A stretch of 64,000 nucleotides of DNA from contig JAFUAA010000047.1 of assembly GCA_017460915.1 (NCBI GenBank), forward strand, positions 27,170 through 91,169, in the 5' to 3' direction. How positions within the stretch are numbered: the stretch's first letter is position 1; each line of letters starts with the position of its first letter. The notes below the pieces were generated by a model. The model was not told the DNA's origin and made no database searches. It worked only from the letters and a program-made list of their open reading frames with translations. This DNA is from Bacteroidales bacterium (GTDB lineage: Bacteria; Bacteroidota; Bacteroidia; Bacteroidales; F082). A program made the position numbers and the translations under genes. Positions 35,067-44,315 of the stretch are shown here, in pieces.

Positions 35067-35108
35067 ACTTTTTTTTCGCAAAGTGAACAACGATTCAAAA
35101 AAAGTTCC

Positions 35109-35116
35109 TATCTTTG
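35109..35116 (+). promoter_or_regulatory. -7 box for tRNA-Pro
   Basis: TATCTTTG, 16 bases before the mature 5-prime end of the tRNA. Confidence 0.7.
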
Positions 35117-35132
35117 CAGCCGCAAATGCAAT

Positions 35133-35206
35133 CGGGGTGTGGTGCAGTTGGCTAGCATTCTTGCATGGGGTGCAAGCGGTCGCCCGTTCGAGTCGGGCCA
35201 CTCCGA
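35133..35206 (+). tRNA. tRNA-Pro (anticodon GGG)
   Basis: Cloverleaf drawn by hand: acceptor stem CGGGGTG / CACTCCG, D arm GTGC...GCAT, anticodon stem CTTGC / GCAAG with loop ATGGGGT (anticodon GGG), five-base variable loop, T arm GCCCG TTCGAGT CGGGC, discriminator A. CCA is not encoded. It reads CCC and CCU proline codons. Confidence 0.95.
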
Positions 35207-35207
35207 C

Positions 35208-35242
35208 AAAAGAGCAGCAGATTTTTCTGTTGCTCTTTTTGT
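35208..35242 (+). terminator. terminator of tRNA-Pro
   Basis: AAAGAGCAGCAG / CTGTTGCTCTTT stem followed by TTTTTG, immediately after the tRNA. Confidence 0.85.
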
Positions 35243-35248
35243 TTGACA

Positions 35249-35340
35249 CGCTTTGCGTCATTGCGAGGGACGAAGCAATCCATAAGCATATGCTTTTCTC
35301 TGGATTGCTTCGTCGTTCCTCCTCGCAATGACGCGAAGCG
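35249..35340. repeat. long hairpin of two interspersed repeat copies
   Basis: Two inverted copies of the CGCAATGACGCGAAGC element (35249-35281 and 35302-35340) face each other around CATAAGCATATGC. They lie between the tRNA terminator and gldN. Confidence 0.75.
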
Positions 35341-35393
35341 ACAACAAAAAAGGACGTCCGAAGACGTCCTTCTCCATTGTCATAAGCAAACCA

Positions 35394-36236
35394 TCAATAC
35401 TCCCAGAGGCTTTGTTCGAAATCGAACATTTCGTTCTTGATGCGCTCCGATTCGTAGAGGGCGTCAATGTTGAAAGCGTAGGAGTTGATGTAGCGGTCAT
35501 AAACGTTCTCTTCCTTGATGATGTAGCTATCGAAGATACGTTTTTGCAAGACTTCGTCGTAGGTGCGACGCTGCGCCGAGTTGTTGCGGTTGAAGGCAAA
35601 CGCCTTGGCCAGCACATCACGAGAGTCCTCGTAAGGAATCCAGCAAACCTGTGACAAGCCACCGTCATCGTCGACGACGATTGGGCCGAGGGCGATGATA
35701 CGGACAAGGAACTGCGACAATTTCTTGTCGAAATACCAGTCTTCCTTGATGCGCAGACGCGTCACATTGAGCATACGATCCTTAAAGGCAATCTCGTTCG
35801 GTACTTCCTCGCCATCTTTCCAGATGACCGGCGGGTCGCCAATCTTGGTGTTTTCTTTTTCAAAATCGGCCAAGGTCAAAGGCGTCACCATGTCGTCGAT
35901 GTTGTTCTCGACACGGTAAGGCGTGATGTCACCGCTTTGGATGCCATCATAAATCACCGTGATGAGATTTCTCCAGTCCTCGGTCGGATTGATTGGGTAG
36001 TAGAACACTTGATTGATTTTCTGACGGAAGTCGATTTCCCTAATCACCGTCTTCTTCCACATGACGTTCGATTCAACGATTTCTGGAAGCGGCGAAGGGG
36101 TCTTTTCGTTCATGATTTGCTGCTGGCCCGAAAGAATGCTGTTCTTGGGTGGTTTGATGTCGGTCGTCTGGGCATTGAGGCTCAGGCTACCGAGCAGCAC
36201 CGCGAGGGTCAACATGGAAACAAGTGTCTTTTTCAT
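35394..36236 (-). CDS. gldN: GldN/PorN, T9SS core component
   Basis: 280 residues. Signal peptide ends NAQTTD. Typical GldN blocks: NVMWKKTVIREIDFRQKINQ VFYYP, NLITVIYDGIQSGDITPYRV, RIKEDWYFDKKLSQFLVRII, CWIPYEDSRDVLAKAFAFNR and YDRYINSYAFNIDALYESER. It is a periplasmic partner of the outer-membrane lipoprotein GldK in the T9SS ring. It is the last gene of the gldKLMN run, 20 bp behind gldM. Confidence 0.95.
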   Translation of the reverse strand: MKKTLVSMLTLAVLLGSLSLNAQTTDIKPPKNSILSGQQQIMNEKTPSPLPEIVESNVMWKKTVIREIDFRQKINQVFYYPINPTEDWRNLITVIYDGIQSGDITPYRVENNIDDMVTPLTLADFEKENTKIGDPPVIWKDGEEVPNEIAFKDRMLNVTRLRIKEDWYFDKKLSQFLVRIIALGPIVVDDDGGLSQVCWIPYEDSRDVLAKAFAFNRNNSAQRRTYDEVLQKRIFDSYIIKEENVYDRYINSYAFNIDALYESERIKNEMFDFEQSLWEY

Positions 36237-36256
36237 TGTATTAGGGTTTTAATTGT

Positions 36257-37990
36257 TTACTTGATTTCAACACCGATAGGCGTTTCAAGGGTCTTGGTCT
36301 TGCCGTCGTTACCACGCACCTGAATGGCGGTGAAGAGGAACGTGTCGCCCACATTGGAGCCGCTGATGGCGGTCTTCATTTCATCGGTGAAAGCAGCGCC
36401 ATTGGCTTTGGCTTCCTTGGTAGTACCACTCTTGGTCTTGTAACGGAAGGTATAACCGACCACGTCATATTTGACACCATCGAAGTCGAAGTCCTTCATT
36501 TCAGCCTCAACACGGTTGGCGGCGAGAAGAGCACTCTTCGATACCAAGCCATTGACCACGTTACGGATAATGGCTTCAGGTTTCGGAAGGTCTTTCACAC
36601 GGAACTTCATGCTACCGAGGCTTGAGCCATTCGAACTGACGCTAATGGTCACTTCGTTGGCCTCACCCGGACGCAGATTATAAGTGCCGTTACCCGTGGG
36701 ACTCAACGAACCGCTACTGGCCGTGGCACTGATGGCTCCGCCAACACCGCCACCGACGGCAATCGGGTTGTCGATACCGCGATACACCACGTTCATCTTC
36801 GTAGCCGAAACTGACACCGCAGGAGGAGCCACGACGAAGGAACCTTGGAACGGGTATTCTTCCATCTGGTTGGTGGAAGGATCGAGCATGTCGATGACAC
36901 CCGTATAGCTGTGCGAACCGACGCCGACGTTCCACTCCAACGGAATCACGCCTTGGGCATCGCTGGTGTAAACCTTTTCGGCGCCACCGTCCAACTTGAC
37001 GCGGGCAGTCAGCTGCGAGTTCTTCCAAGCGGTCACCATGGCTTGGGCCTTGTAGGTCTGGCCGGAGAGGAGGTAACCACTCTCAGCGAACACCTTGGCA
37101 CCGATTTCATCGAAGGTGAAGTCTTGGGCGTGGATGTCGCTCATCAATTCCGAAACAGCGTTCATTTCGGCAGTTTGGGCCTCAGAGATAATCTTGTTCA
37201 ACAAGGTCACGTCGGCAACCAGCACCGTATGGTGGAAGTTGTGATACTCCCAACTGTCCTGAACGGGGTCGGTCTTGCCAGGATAGTAGCTGATCTTGGC
37301 ACCGTAGTAATCGCCTTCCAAGGGCAATTTCTTCAAATTGGTATAACCGTTTTGCTCAAGATATTCTCTTGTTCCGTATATACTATCGGTAATCAAACCG
37401 ATTTGATTCAGGTGCTCGGGGCCGATAGCCTTGATCACCTCACCACGGAAGCGACGAATCTTTTCTGAAAGTTCGTAGGCTCTACCTCCGTTGCCTGGGC
37501 CTTCAGGATTGCCCATCATATACTCGGTTGGCTGGTTGTAGCCGTCTCTTGATTTGATTTTCGAAGTATTGATGTCGTAGCTTCTACGACCGTTTTTCAG
37601 TGTGTCGGTTGAATTCAGCAATCCTTGTTCAAGAGCCATATCTAAGGCTTCTGCAGATGTTTTGGCCTTGCTGCATTCGATTTTCTTCACCAAGTCCCAC
37701 TTCAAGGCCTCAACGTAGTTGATGAGGTCGTTGGCTTCCTCTCGCAAAGCCTGAGCCTGTTCCCAATAGGGGCCTACCTTTTCCTTATCCAAACCGTATT
37801 GCTCTTCAAAGGCGGCGTATTTCTGGTTGATCTGCTGCGAGAGGGTGATATTCGTAGCTTGAACACCTTCGTTCACTGTGTCGAAGGCATCCAAGATGTC
37901 TTTCGAGACATTCATGGCTAACAAGGCAGTGTAGACCAGGTACATCATACCGATCATTTTCTGTCTTGGGGTTTCTTTTGCGCCTGACAT
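36257..37990 (-). CDS. gldM: GldM/PorM, T9SS motor subunit
   Basis: 577 residues. An N-terminal cytoplasmic stub and one membrane helix (MIGMMYLVYTALLAMNVS), with the conserved ETPRQKMIGMMYLVYTALLA block, are followed by the periplasmic domains D1-D4 (helical D1 to about 220, then Ig-like modules such as VVAPPAVSVSATKMNVVYRG IDNPIAVGG and the final TIQ/VRGNDGKTKTLE part). With GldL it forms the proton-driven rotary motor energising the T9SS. It lies between gldL and gldN. Confidence 0.96.
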   Translation of the reverse strand: MSGAKETPRQKMIGMMYLVYTALLAMNVSKDILDAFDTVNEGVQATNITLSQQINQKYAAFEEQYGLDKEKVGPYWEQAQALREEANDLINYVEALKWDLVKKIECSKAKTSAEALDMALEQGLLNSTDTLKNGRRSYDINTSKIKSRDGYNQPTEYMMGNPEGPGNGGRAYELSEKIRRFRGEVIKAIGPEHLNQIGLITDSIYGTREYLEQNGYTNLKKLPLEGDYYGAKISYYPGKTDPVQDSWEYHNFHHTVLVADVTLLNKIISEAQTAEMNAVSELMSDIHAQDFTFDEIGAKVFAESGYLLSGQTYKAQAMVTAWKNSQLTARVKLDGGAEKVYTSDAQGVIPLEWNVGVGSHSYTGVIDMLDPSTNQMEEYPFQGSFVVAPPAVSVSATKMNVVYRGIDNPIAVGGGVGGAISATASSGSLSPTGNGTYNLRPGEANEVTISVSSNGSSLGSMKFRVKDLPKPEAIIRNVVNGLVSKSALLAANRVEAEMKDFDFDGVKYDVVGYTFRYKTKSGTTKEAKANGAAFTDEMKTAISGSNVGDTFLFTAIQVRGNDGKTKTLETPIGVEIK

Positions 37991-38034
37991 ATTCTTACTC
38001 CTTTTTTACATTAAACAAACAGGTTCGAGTAGAA

Positions 38035-38886
38035 TTATGCCTTGATGTTCATTGCTGACAGCATGCCACCATAGACGTTGTTCAGGGCGGTGAGGCGCTG
38101 CGACAACTGCGTCAACTGCTGGTTGAGTTGACCCGCGTTCTGTGATGAAGCGTTGAGGTTATCCATGTACTTGTTCATAGTTTCAGTCAGCTTCTTGCTG
38201 GCGGCAGAAGTTTGCTCGGCACCTTGGAGTTGCAACTCATAGATGGAGTTGAGCGAGGTCATGCTGCTGGCCACCTTCTTGATGGTGTTGGCATCGAGGG
38301 CGCTGAAGTCGAGCTTACCCAACGAGTCGGACAACTTCTGGTTGGTCTGGATATAAGCATTCGAGAAGTCGGAAATAGACTTCGTGGCACGATCCATAGC
38401 GGTAGCATAGTTAGTGGTGGCAGCCATAGCGTTGGAGATGTTGGCCATTTGACCAGCGTTCTCGGCCAATTGGTCGATGCCACGACCCAGCTTCTTGAAC
38501 GTATCTTCGCTGACATTCATCTTCTCAAACATTTTGCTCAGCATGGCTTCTTCCACATCAACGGGAGCGCCCGTGCTCTTAGCGGCGGTGCCAGTAGTGG
38601 CAAACTGAGTCTTCTGCACGCCATCCCAGTCTTCCTCAAGTTCAACGAAAACATTGTCCCACTCATACTCCATGTGGACGGGCTCGAAAGCCGACATGAA
38701 GAAGATAAGGGCTTCAATGCCCAGACCGAGAGCCAGCATGAAGTCGGCACCAGGGATGTGGGTCAGTTTAAAGTAAGCACCGATCATAACCACGGATGCA
38801 CCCCAACCATAGAGGTAAGCCATAAAGGTCTTGTACTTTCTTGAGCTGAGAAATTTCTGAAATTTGCTAAGTTCTTTTTTTGCCAT
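38035..38886 (-). CDS. gldL: GldL/PorL, T9SS motor subunit
   Basis: 283 residues. Two membrane helices near the N-terminus (FMAYLYGWGASVVMIGAYFK, ADFMLALGLGIEALIFFMSA) include the conserved Glu (GIEALIFF) thought to carry protons. The cytoplasmic remainder is helical (EEAMLSKMFEKMNVSEDTFK, AENAGQMANISNAMAATTNY, long coiled coil to QLSQRLTALNNVYGGMLSAM). It is the partner of GldM in the inner-membrane motor. Confidence 0.96.
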   Translation of the reverse strand: MAKKELSKFQKFLSSRKYKTFMAYLYGWGASVVMIGAYFKLTHIPGADFMLALGLGIEALIFFMSAFEPVHMEYEWDNVFVELEEDWDGVQKTQFATTGTAAKSTGAPVDVEEAMLSKMFEKMNVSEDTFKKLGRGIDQLAENAGQMANISNAMAATTNYATAMDRATKSISDFSNAYIQTNQKLSDSLGKLDFSALDANTIKKVASSMTSLNSIYELQLQGAEQTSAASKKLTETMNKYMDNLNASSQNAGQLNQQLTQLSQRLTALNNVYGGMLSAMNIKA

Positions 38887-38954
38887 GACAATTTGAAATT
38901 TTAGATTAATGATTTGTTAATTGAAGATTAATTGCTGTTTGAATTGGTTTTCGA

Positions 38955-40364
38955 TTATCTGTACACCCTCGACATTCTCGGGTTGTCGCCTTTGTTGCGG
39001 CCCAGATAAGGCTGGATGCAGCGGAATCCGATGTAGCAAGTGGCGGTGTCCTGATATTGGTAATCGCGTGTGGTGACTTGCAGGTAGTAGGACACATCCT
39101 TCCATGAACCGCCGCGCACCACTTTACGCTTCATGACTGCCGGGTCGTCGGCCTTGGCGTTGTAGGTGTAGTTGGGGTTCATGTCCCACGTGAAGTTATA
39201 CGAGTTGGGGTCGTAGGCGCTGTTGGTCCATTCGGAAACGTTGCCAGCCATGTCGTAGAGGCCCCAGCCGTTAGGCGGATAGCAACCCACCACGAGGGTA
39301 CGCAGGCCACCGTCGGCCACGTAATTGCCTCTTCTCGGCTTGAAGTTGGCCATGAAGCAACCTTTGGCATTGCTGGCGTTAGGACCGCCCCATGGATAGG
39401 GGTTGAGCATCATGCCACCACGGGCAGCCCATTCCCACTCGGTCTCGGTGGGCAGGCGGAACTCCGACAAGTCAACATCCTTCTTGCCGCGCATATAGGC
39501 GTTGAGCAACTCGGTACGCCACACGCAGAAGGCTCGGGCCTGCTGCCAAGTGACACCCACCACTGGATAGTTGTCGTAAGCAGGATGCCAGAAATACTTC
39601 TCGGTCATCGGGTCGTTGAACGAATAGCTATAGTCGTGAATCCAGCACAGCGTGTCGGGATAGACATTGATGACCTCGGCGCGAGCATAGACAGAGCGGT
39701 CGCTATAGCCTTGCTTACGGTTCGACCATGCGCCTTTGCGGTCGACATTAATGCCGGCATCGGCCTCACCCAGCGAATAGTCGTTGTCCTGCAACTTGTC
39801 GTCGGAGAAGTCTTTCTTCGCGGCGGCAACCATGTCAAACCAGAAATAGGAATAATACAGCTTTCTGGTGTCGATTTCCTTTCTGCGGAAGTACCTCTCA
39901 TGCTCGGGCAGATACATGGGTTCGAGAGCCTCGCGCACCTCGGCATCCTTGCCGTTCCAGTCGAGTTTCTCTTTCCAGTTCAGCCTCGGCGGGTCATACA
40001 CCTCACCCGATTTGCTCTCAGTGATGGCGAACCTGTCAGGGAAGTTGTCAGCAAGAATTCTTCTTGCGATGGAGTCTCTGACCCAATACACGAATTGGCG
40101 ATACTCATTGTTGGTGATTTCGGTCTCGTCCATGAAGAAAGCGGAGACTGAAACCGTTTTGGGCTCATTAAGGTAGGAACCGGTGATGTCTTCACCACCT
40201 ACACCCACAGTAAAATTGCCTTGCGGGACGAACACCATCCCGTAAGGATCTGGTTGATTGAAGGTCTTGTTGGACTTTCTCACTCCAACCAACTCTCCTT
40301 GATTAGAGTTGCCGCAGGCTGTGAGCAGCAGCGCAACGGAAAACATGAACAATAGTTTTTTCAT
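38955..40364 (-). CDS. gldK: GldK/PorK, T9SS ring lipoprotein
   Basis: 469 residues from MKKLLFMFSVALLLTACGNS with lipobox LLTAC; the frame upstream to 40412 is not needed. The mature protein has the formylglycine-generating-enzyme (SUMF1) fold: GMVFVPQGNFTVGVGGED, FFMDETEITNNEYRQFVYWV, YPVVGVTWQQARAFCVWRTE, RLPTETEWEWAARGG, YDMAGNVSEWTNSAYDPNSY, VVRGGSWKD and YIGFRCIQP. In the T9SS it is structural, forming the periplasmic ring under the outer membrane with GldN. Confidence 0.95.
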   Translation of the reverse strand: MKKLLFMFSVALLLTACGNSNQGELVGVRKSNKTFNQPDPYGMVFVPQGNFTVGVGGEDITGSYLNEPKTVSVSAFFMDETEITNNEYRQFVYWVRDSIARRILADNFPDRFAITESKSGEVYDPPRLNWKEKLDWNGKDAEVREALEPMYLPEHERYFRRKEIDTRKLYYSYFWFDMVAAAKKDFSDDKLQDNDYSLGEADAGINVDRKGAWSNRKQGYSDRSVYARAEVINVYPDTLCWIHDYSYSFNDPMTEKYFWHPAYDNYPVVGVTWQQARAFCVWRTELLNAYMRGKKDVDLSEFRLPTETEWEWAARGGMMLNPYPWGGPNASNAKGCFMANFKPRRGNYVADGGLRTLVVGCYPPNGWGLYDMAGNVSEWTNSAYDPNSYNFTWDMNPNYTYNAKADDPAVMKRKVVRGGSWKDVSYYLQVTTRDYQYQDTATCYIGFRCIQPYLGRNKGDNPRMSRVYR

Positions 40365-40419
40365 CTTCTTGACAATGATATAATTACTATTTTTATTTCT
40401 TTTTTTCTCCATTCAATTT

Positions 40420-40466
40420 CGCCCGTTTTTTCAGGCGAGGTTTACAATTAAAAACCGCCAAAATTA
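40420..40466 (-). promoter_or_regulatory. gldK promoter and leader hairpin
   Basis: TAATTTTG at 40466-40459 on the minus strand is a good -7 box inside the 201-bp space after porP. A hairpin CGCCTG / CGGGCG with an A-rich loop (40420-40437) follows in the leader. gldKLMN may therefore be expressed separately from porP. Confidence 0.5.
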
Positions 40467-40565
40467 GAAAATATTATATTCCCCTCACCTATTTTTTTCC
40501 ATTTTTTTCCATTTTTTGACTACAAAGCCACAATATCCCCCTCCCAATCGACCAAACCCAATGCC

Positions 40566-41543
40566 TTATAAGTAACGCACGCTGCGATAGTCGCGAGGCG
40601 TCCTATCCAAGTCGAGCTTGAAACAATAACTCAATCCTATCTCGTGTGAGCCCGGGATGCCCAAGCCCATCGTATTAATATCATACGAATAAGCCACGGT
40701 AATGTCCTTGATGGTCAAGCCGACCATTAATCCCACCGACTCTTGCGGACGATAATTGACCCCCAAAGCAAACACATTGTTATAGACCACGCGCGCGCTC
40801 GCGTTGAGCTGTGTCGAAGCCAAGTCGCTCATCACGCTGACCGAAGGAACAAAGGTAAGGTAAGGCAGATCCTCAAATTGAAAAGGATAGCCTGCCAAAA
40901 AATAAAACGTCCTGTCGGTGACGAAACTCGCGCTGCTCTCGCTGTTGTCGTTGAGCGCCTGGCTCATCGATTCGAGCACGTTGACGACCGAAAAGCCGAG
41001 GTAGAACGAATCGGGAATCTGCCAAAACAAGCCCGCATTGAAGTCGAACAGCATGGCGCTCTCCTCTCCCAAACCATTAATCAGCGGGTCGCCTTCCTGG
41101 TTGGGATGCAACTGGGCAAAGTCGACCGAACGGTTGAGCAAAGTCCCAGCCACGCCAATGCCGAGTGTTGAGCCGCCCAAATCCATATGGAAAGAATAGC
41201 CCAACCCCACGTTGACATTATCCTCAAAGCCCAGCTTATCCTGCATGACAGAAAACCCGAGGCCGCCATGCAAGGCTCGGAAAGGCATGTCGCCCGTCAA
41301 GAGGAAAGTCTGAGGTGCCACGGCATTGCCGTCATTATCCTGAAAACCAGCCCACTGCTGACGATAGAGGCCGAGCAGATTGACACCTTCGCTTAAGCCT
41401 GCATAACCAGGGTTGACGTAAGCGTATGAATTCGTGTAGTTGGTGAATATGGGCACTTGCTGTGCACGCAAGCCCACCGTTGCCGACAGCAACATGACCA
41501 AAACGAGGGCGATATGGGTGAGTTTCGTCTTCAAAATCGACAT
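40566..41543 (-). CDS. porP: PorP/SprF family T9SS outer-membrane protein
   Basis: 325 residues. Signal peptide ends LRAQ. The mature N-terminus QVPIFTNYTNSYAYVNPGYA GLSEGVNLLGLYRQQWAGF is the PorP/SprF hallmark, followed by barrel strands (HGGLGFSVMQDKLGFEDNVN VGLGYSFH, FYLGFSVVNV, IKDITVAYSYDINTMGLGIP GSHEIGLSYCF). In Porphyromonas PorP is an essential T9SS component encoded with porKLMN, exactly the order seen here. Confidence 0.92.
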   Translation of the reverse strand: MSILKTKLTHIALVLVMLLSATVGLRAQQVPIFTNYTNSYAYVNPGYAGLSEGVNLLGLYRQQWAGFQDNDGNAVAPQTFLLTGDMPFRALHGGLGFSVMQDKLGFEDNVNVGLGYSFHMDLGGSTLGIGVAGTLLNRSVDFAQLHPNQEGDPLINGLGEESAMLFDFNAGLFWQIPDSFYLGFSVVNVLESMSQALNDNSESSASFVTDRTFYFLAGYPFQFEDLPYLTFVPSVSVMSDLASTQLNASARVVYNNVFALGVNYRPQESVGLMVGLTIKDITVAYSYDINTMGLGIPGSHEIGLSYCFKLDLDRTPRDYRSVRYL

Positions 41544-41646
41544 TTTTGGTAGATTTGAAACCGCGAATTTACGAAAATAGTATGTAATTGCACAAATTAA
41601 TTTTCAAGATAACTGGTTAATACATTGTAAACCAATACGATATTTT

Positions 41647-43125
41647 TTACCTAAAGAGTCTGATAATGTCGTTGCCGTTGGCCAAAATGACCAAACCCAA
41701 AACGAGGACAAGTCCAACCGTTTCGGCCACTTCCATGAACTTGTCGCTGGGCTTGCGCCGTGTGACGATTTCAACAATGAGGAACAAGATATGACCACCG
41801 TCCAAGGCGGGAATGGGAAGGATGTTCATCACGGCGAGGGCGATGGAGAGGAAGGCCGTCATGCGCCAGAAGATGCTCCATACCCACTGGTCGGGGAAGA
41901 TCTTGCCGATGCTGATGAAGCCACCCACGCTTTCGTAAGCCTTGGTCTTGGGGCTGAAGATGAGTTTCACCTGCTTCCAATAGTCGCCCAACTCATCGAA
42001 GGTCTTGGAGAATCCAGCGGGAATGGCTTGGAAGAAGGTATAGTCCTTGGTTTCAATATCATAATAATCAGGCAGATAGGTCTTACAATAGGCACCAATC
42101 ACACCTTCTTCGGACAGATGCATGGCCAAGGCAATTGTGTCGGCCCCACGCAACACCGAGAGTTTTATGTCTTGGTTCCTAAACTGCTTGATGGTCTTCA
42201 CAAAATCCTGATAATAAGGTGTTTCCACATCATTAATCCCAATAATGACATCTTCTTCCTTCAGCCCTCCTGCTTGTCCGGCCGAATTGTCAAGCACGCG
42301 TTCGACCACAAAGGGGAAACGGTAATTAATGAAGTTGGCGTCTTGCTTCGACAACAGTTTTGTGACGGCATCCTCGGGCAGATTGATCAAGGTGTCCTTG
42401 CCATTGCGTTCCACCTCGATGGTCTTGGCTTTTTCGAGGATGATTTGCATGGGGATGTCGTTGAATTTCTCAATGAATTCGCCATCGACGGCCAAGATCT
42501 TGTCGCCGTCGCGAAGACCGAACTCATAGGCCAAACTGTCGACAGAAATGCCGTACTTGTTGACCTCGGCAGTGGTCAGGTATTGCTCGCCTTCTTTGGT
42601 AAGCAAGCCGATATAGATGACGAAAGCAAGCAGCACGTTCATAGTGACGCCAGCAATCATGATGATGAAACGTTGCCAAGCGGGCTTCGAGCGGAACTCC
42701 CAAGGTTGCGGGGGCTGCTGCATCTGCGACTTGTCCATCGACTCGTCGACCATGCCTGCAATCTTGTTGTATCCGCCCAGCGGGAACCACCCGATGCCGT
42801 ATTCGGTGCTGTCGCTGCGGCGCCAGTCGTCCTCGGGCAAGGTGTCCACATCGATGGGATCGTATTTGGTTTGCTTCTTCCCAGCCGCGTCCTTGTACTC
42901 CGTCACGGTGTATTTCTCAGGCTCGTTCTTGGCGAAGAACTTGAAGCGCCATCGACCGTTCACCTTCTTGCAGCGGAAAATGGAGAAGCCCCAATCGAAG
43001 AAGAGATAGAACTTGTCGACACGGGTCTTGAAAGCCTTGGCCGCCAAAAAATGCCCCAACTCGTGGATGAAAACCAAGATGGAGAGCGAAAGGAAAAACT
43101 GTAATACCTTAATTAATATAGTCAT
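41647..43125 (-). CDS. rseP: site-2 intramembrane metalloprotease RseP
   Basis: 492 residues. Zinc motif HELGH in the first membrane helix (ILVFIHELGHFLAAKAF), and LDGG in the last part (MNILPIPALDGGHILFLIVE). One or two PDZ domains lie between (GLRDGDKILAVDGEFIEKFN; GGLKEEDVIIGINDVETPYY). An insertion of about 70 residues (KNEPEKYTVTEYKDAAGKKQ TKYDPIDVD) before the second helix is normal in Bacteroidetes RseP. It cleaves membrane-bound anti-sigma factors or signal peptide remnants. Confidence 0.93.
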   Translation of the reverse strand: MTILIKVLQFFLSLSILVFIHELGHFLAAKAFKTRVDKFYLFFDWGFSIFRCKKVNGRWRFKFFAKNEPEKYTVTEYKDAAGKKQTKYDPIDVDTLPEDDWRRSDSTEYGIGWFPLGGYNKIAGMVDESMDKSQMQQPPQPWEFRSKPAWQRFIIMIAGVTMNVLLAFVIYIGLLTKEGEQYLTTAEVNKYGISVDSLAYEFGLRDGDKILAVDGEFIEKFNDIPMQIILEKAKTIEVERNGKDTLINLPEDAVTKLLSKQDANFINYRFPFVVERVLDNSAGQAGGLKEEDVIIGINDVETPYYQDFVKTIKQFRNQDIKLSVLRGADTIALAMHLSEEGVIGAYCKTYLPDYYDIETKDYTFFQAIPAGFSKTFDELGDYWKQVKLIFSPKTKAYESVGGFISIGKIFPDQWVWSIFWRMTAFLSIALAVMNILPIPALDGGHILFLIVEIVTRRKPSDKFMEVAETVGLVLVLGLVILANGNDIIRLFR

Positions 43126-43171
43126 GGTAGTTCGATTTATCGGTGAAAAAACGGCGCAAAGATAATGAATT

Positions 43172-44110
43172 TTAGTTTCCGTCGGGTTGATTAATGGTCA
43201 TATATTCCACAGGATTGATGGCGATGCCGTTGTGCCAAAGCTCGAAATGCAGGTGTTCGAAGGTCTCCGAACCGCCCGATTGGCCCAAAATGGCGATGGC
43301 CTCCCCTGCCTTGACGTATTCGCCTTCCTTTTTCAAGAGCGTCGCATTATGCTTATACACAGAAAAATAGCTATCTCTGTGTTGGATGCCGATGCAAAAC
43401 CCGTTGTTGATGCTCCAAGTGGAAAAAACCACGGTACCATCAAGCGCGGCATTGATGATTTGGTCGCCCTCCGAAACGATGTCGACCCCATAATGTCCTC
43501 CGTCGGGATTGAAGGCGGTGATGACGGAGCCATTGAGCGGAACGAAGAAGTTCTTCACCGTGGTGGCAGGTTTGGTGGTGCTCCTCAAGTCGTCACCGAA
43601 AAGGTTGTATTGGTTTTGGGACTCATATTCGGCACGCAGGATGCTGTCCTGCACCGATTTCTTCAGCGTAATCGTGTCAGTGATGCCCTTGGGGAGCGGT
43701 TCATAGATATTAATCGAAGCCAAGGCACTGTCGGCGGCGAAGTCGTAGTCTTCGACGATTTTCTTCAGGTTGTCGAAATAGACATCCTTTTTCCGCATTT
43801 CGCGGCTGAGCGAGTCGGCGCGCAAGCTAAGTTGGTAGACCTCGCGGTTGAGGTTGGTGTCGGTGTAACCCGGGATGTATTCGCGCAAGGGCGTGAAGGC
43901 GATGATGATGGACGTGATGACGATAAGCAGCAAGGCCACGCCAAGAATCACCCAAATGAGATTGAGCAGGTTGAGGCGGAACTTGAGCATGGTGCTGCCC
44001 GTCTCGTCGTGCGACATCTGGAAATCGTACTTCCTATTGAGTTTTTTCAGCGAGAACCACTTGCACAACTTTGCCCATGTGATTTTCCTATCTTTCTTTT
44101 TTTCGGTCAT
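43172..44110 (-). CDS. M23 family peptidase, membrane-anchored
   Basis: 312 residues from MTEKKKDRKITWAKLCKWFS. An N-terminal cytoplasmic basic segment and a membrane helix (LNLIWVILGVALLLIVITSI IIAF) precede a coiled coil (EVYQLSLRADSLSREMRKKD) and the M23 domain: GGHYGVDIVSEGDQIINAAL, GFCIGIQHRDSYFSVYKHNA and TFEHLHFELWHNGIAINP. The first zinc ligand pair reads GHYGVD, and the HLHFE is intact. It probably acts on peptidoglycan. The frame upstream to 44308 is translated interspersed repeat (CHASRHCEQSEAIQ) and lies before the promoter. Confidence 0.9.
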   Translation of the reverse strand: MTEKKKDRKITWAKLCKWFSLKKLNRKYDFQMSHDETGSTMLKFRLNLLNLIWVILGVALLLIVITSIIIAFTPLREYIPGYTDTNLNREVYQLSLRADSLSREMRKKDVYFDNLKKIVEDYDFAADSALASINIYEPLPKGITDTITLKKSVQDSILRAEYESQNQYNLFGDDLRSTTKPATTVKNFFVPLNGSVITAFNPDGGHYGVDIVSEGDQIINAALDGTVVFSTWSINNGFCIGIQHRDSYFSVYKHNATLLKKEGEYVKAGEAIAILGQSGGSETFEHLHFELWHNGIAINPVEYMTINQPDGN

Positions 44111-44146
44111 TTCAAAATCAGGTAGATGTAAGTTATTAATAACTTG

Positions 44147-44154
44147 CAAAAGTA
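44147..44154 (-). promoter_or_regulatory. -7 box for the M23 gene
   Basis: TACTTTTG on the minus strand, 36 bases before the ATG at 44110. Confidence 0.7.
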
Positions 44155-44175
44155 GAAAAAATTGCGTTACACATG

Positions 44176-44205
44176 AAAAAAGGCCGACCGCTTTCGCGGC
44201 CAGCC
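44176..44205 (-). terminator. groEL terminator
   Basis: GGCTGGCCGC / GCGGTCGGCC stem with a GAAA loop and TTTTTT on the minus strand. It lies 110 bp beyond the groEL stop, behind the repeat at 44243-44307. Confidence 0.8.
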
Positions 44206-44242
44206 TTTCGCTCGTTTCCACTATTTCTGGATTGCGTCTTGT

Positions 44243-44307
44243 CTGGATTGCTTCGCTTTGCTCGCAATGACGCGAAGCGTGGCATACGAGCGAAGCGTGG
44301 CAATCCA
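44243..44307. repeat. interspersed GGATTGCTTCGC hairpin element
   Basis: Arms GGATTGCTTCGC and GCGAAGCGTGGCAATCC with an inner CGCAATGACGCGAAGC, between groEL and its terminator. Same family as at 34033 and 35249. Confidence 0.75.
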
Positions 44308-44315
44308 TTAAAGGA

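Noticed and set aside
44111-44308. N-terminal extension of the M23 protein (CHASRHCEQSEAIQ)
   Set aside because: Repeat DNA, terminator and promoter lie here; translation starts at 44110.
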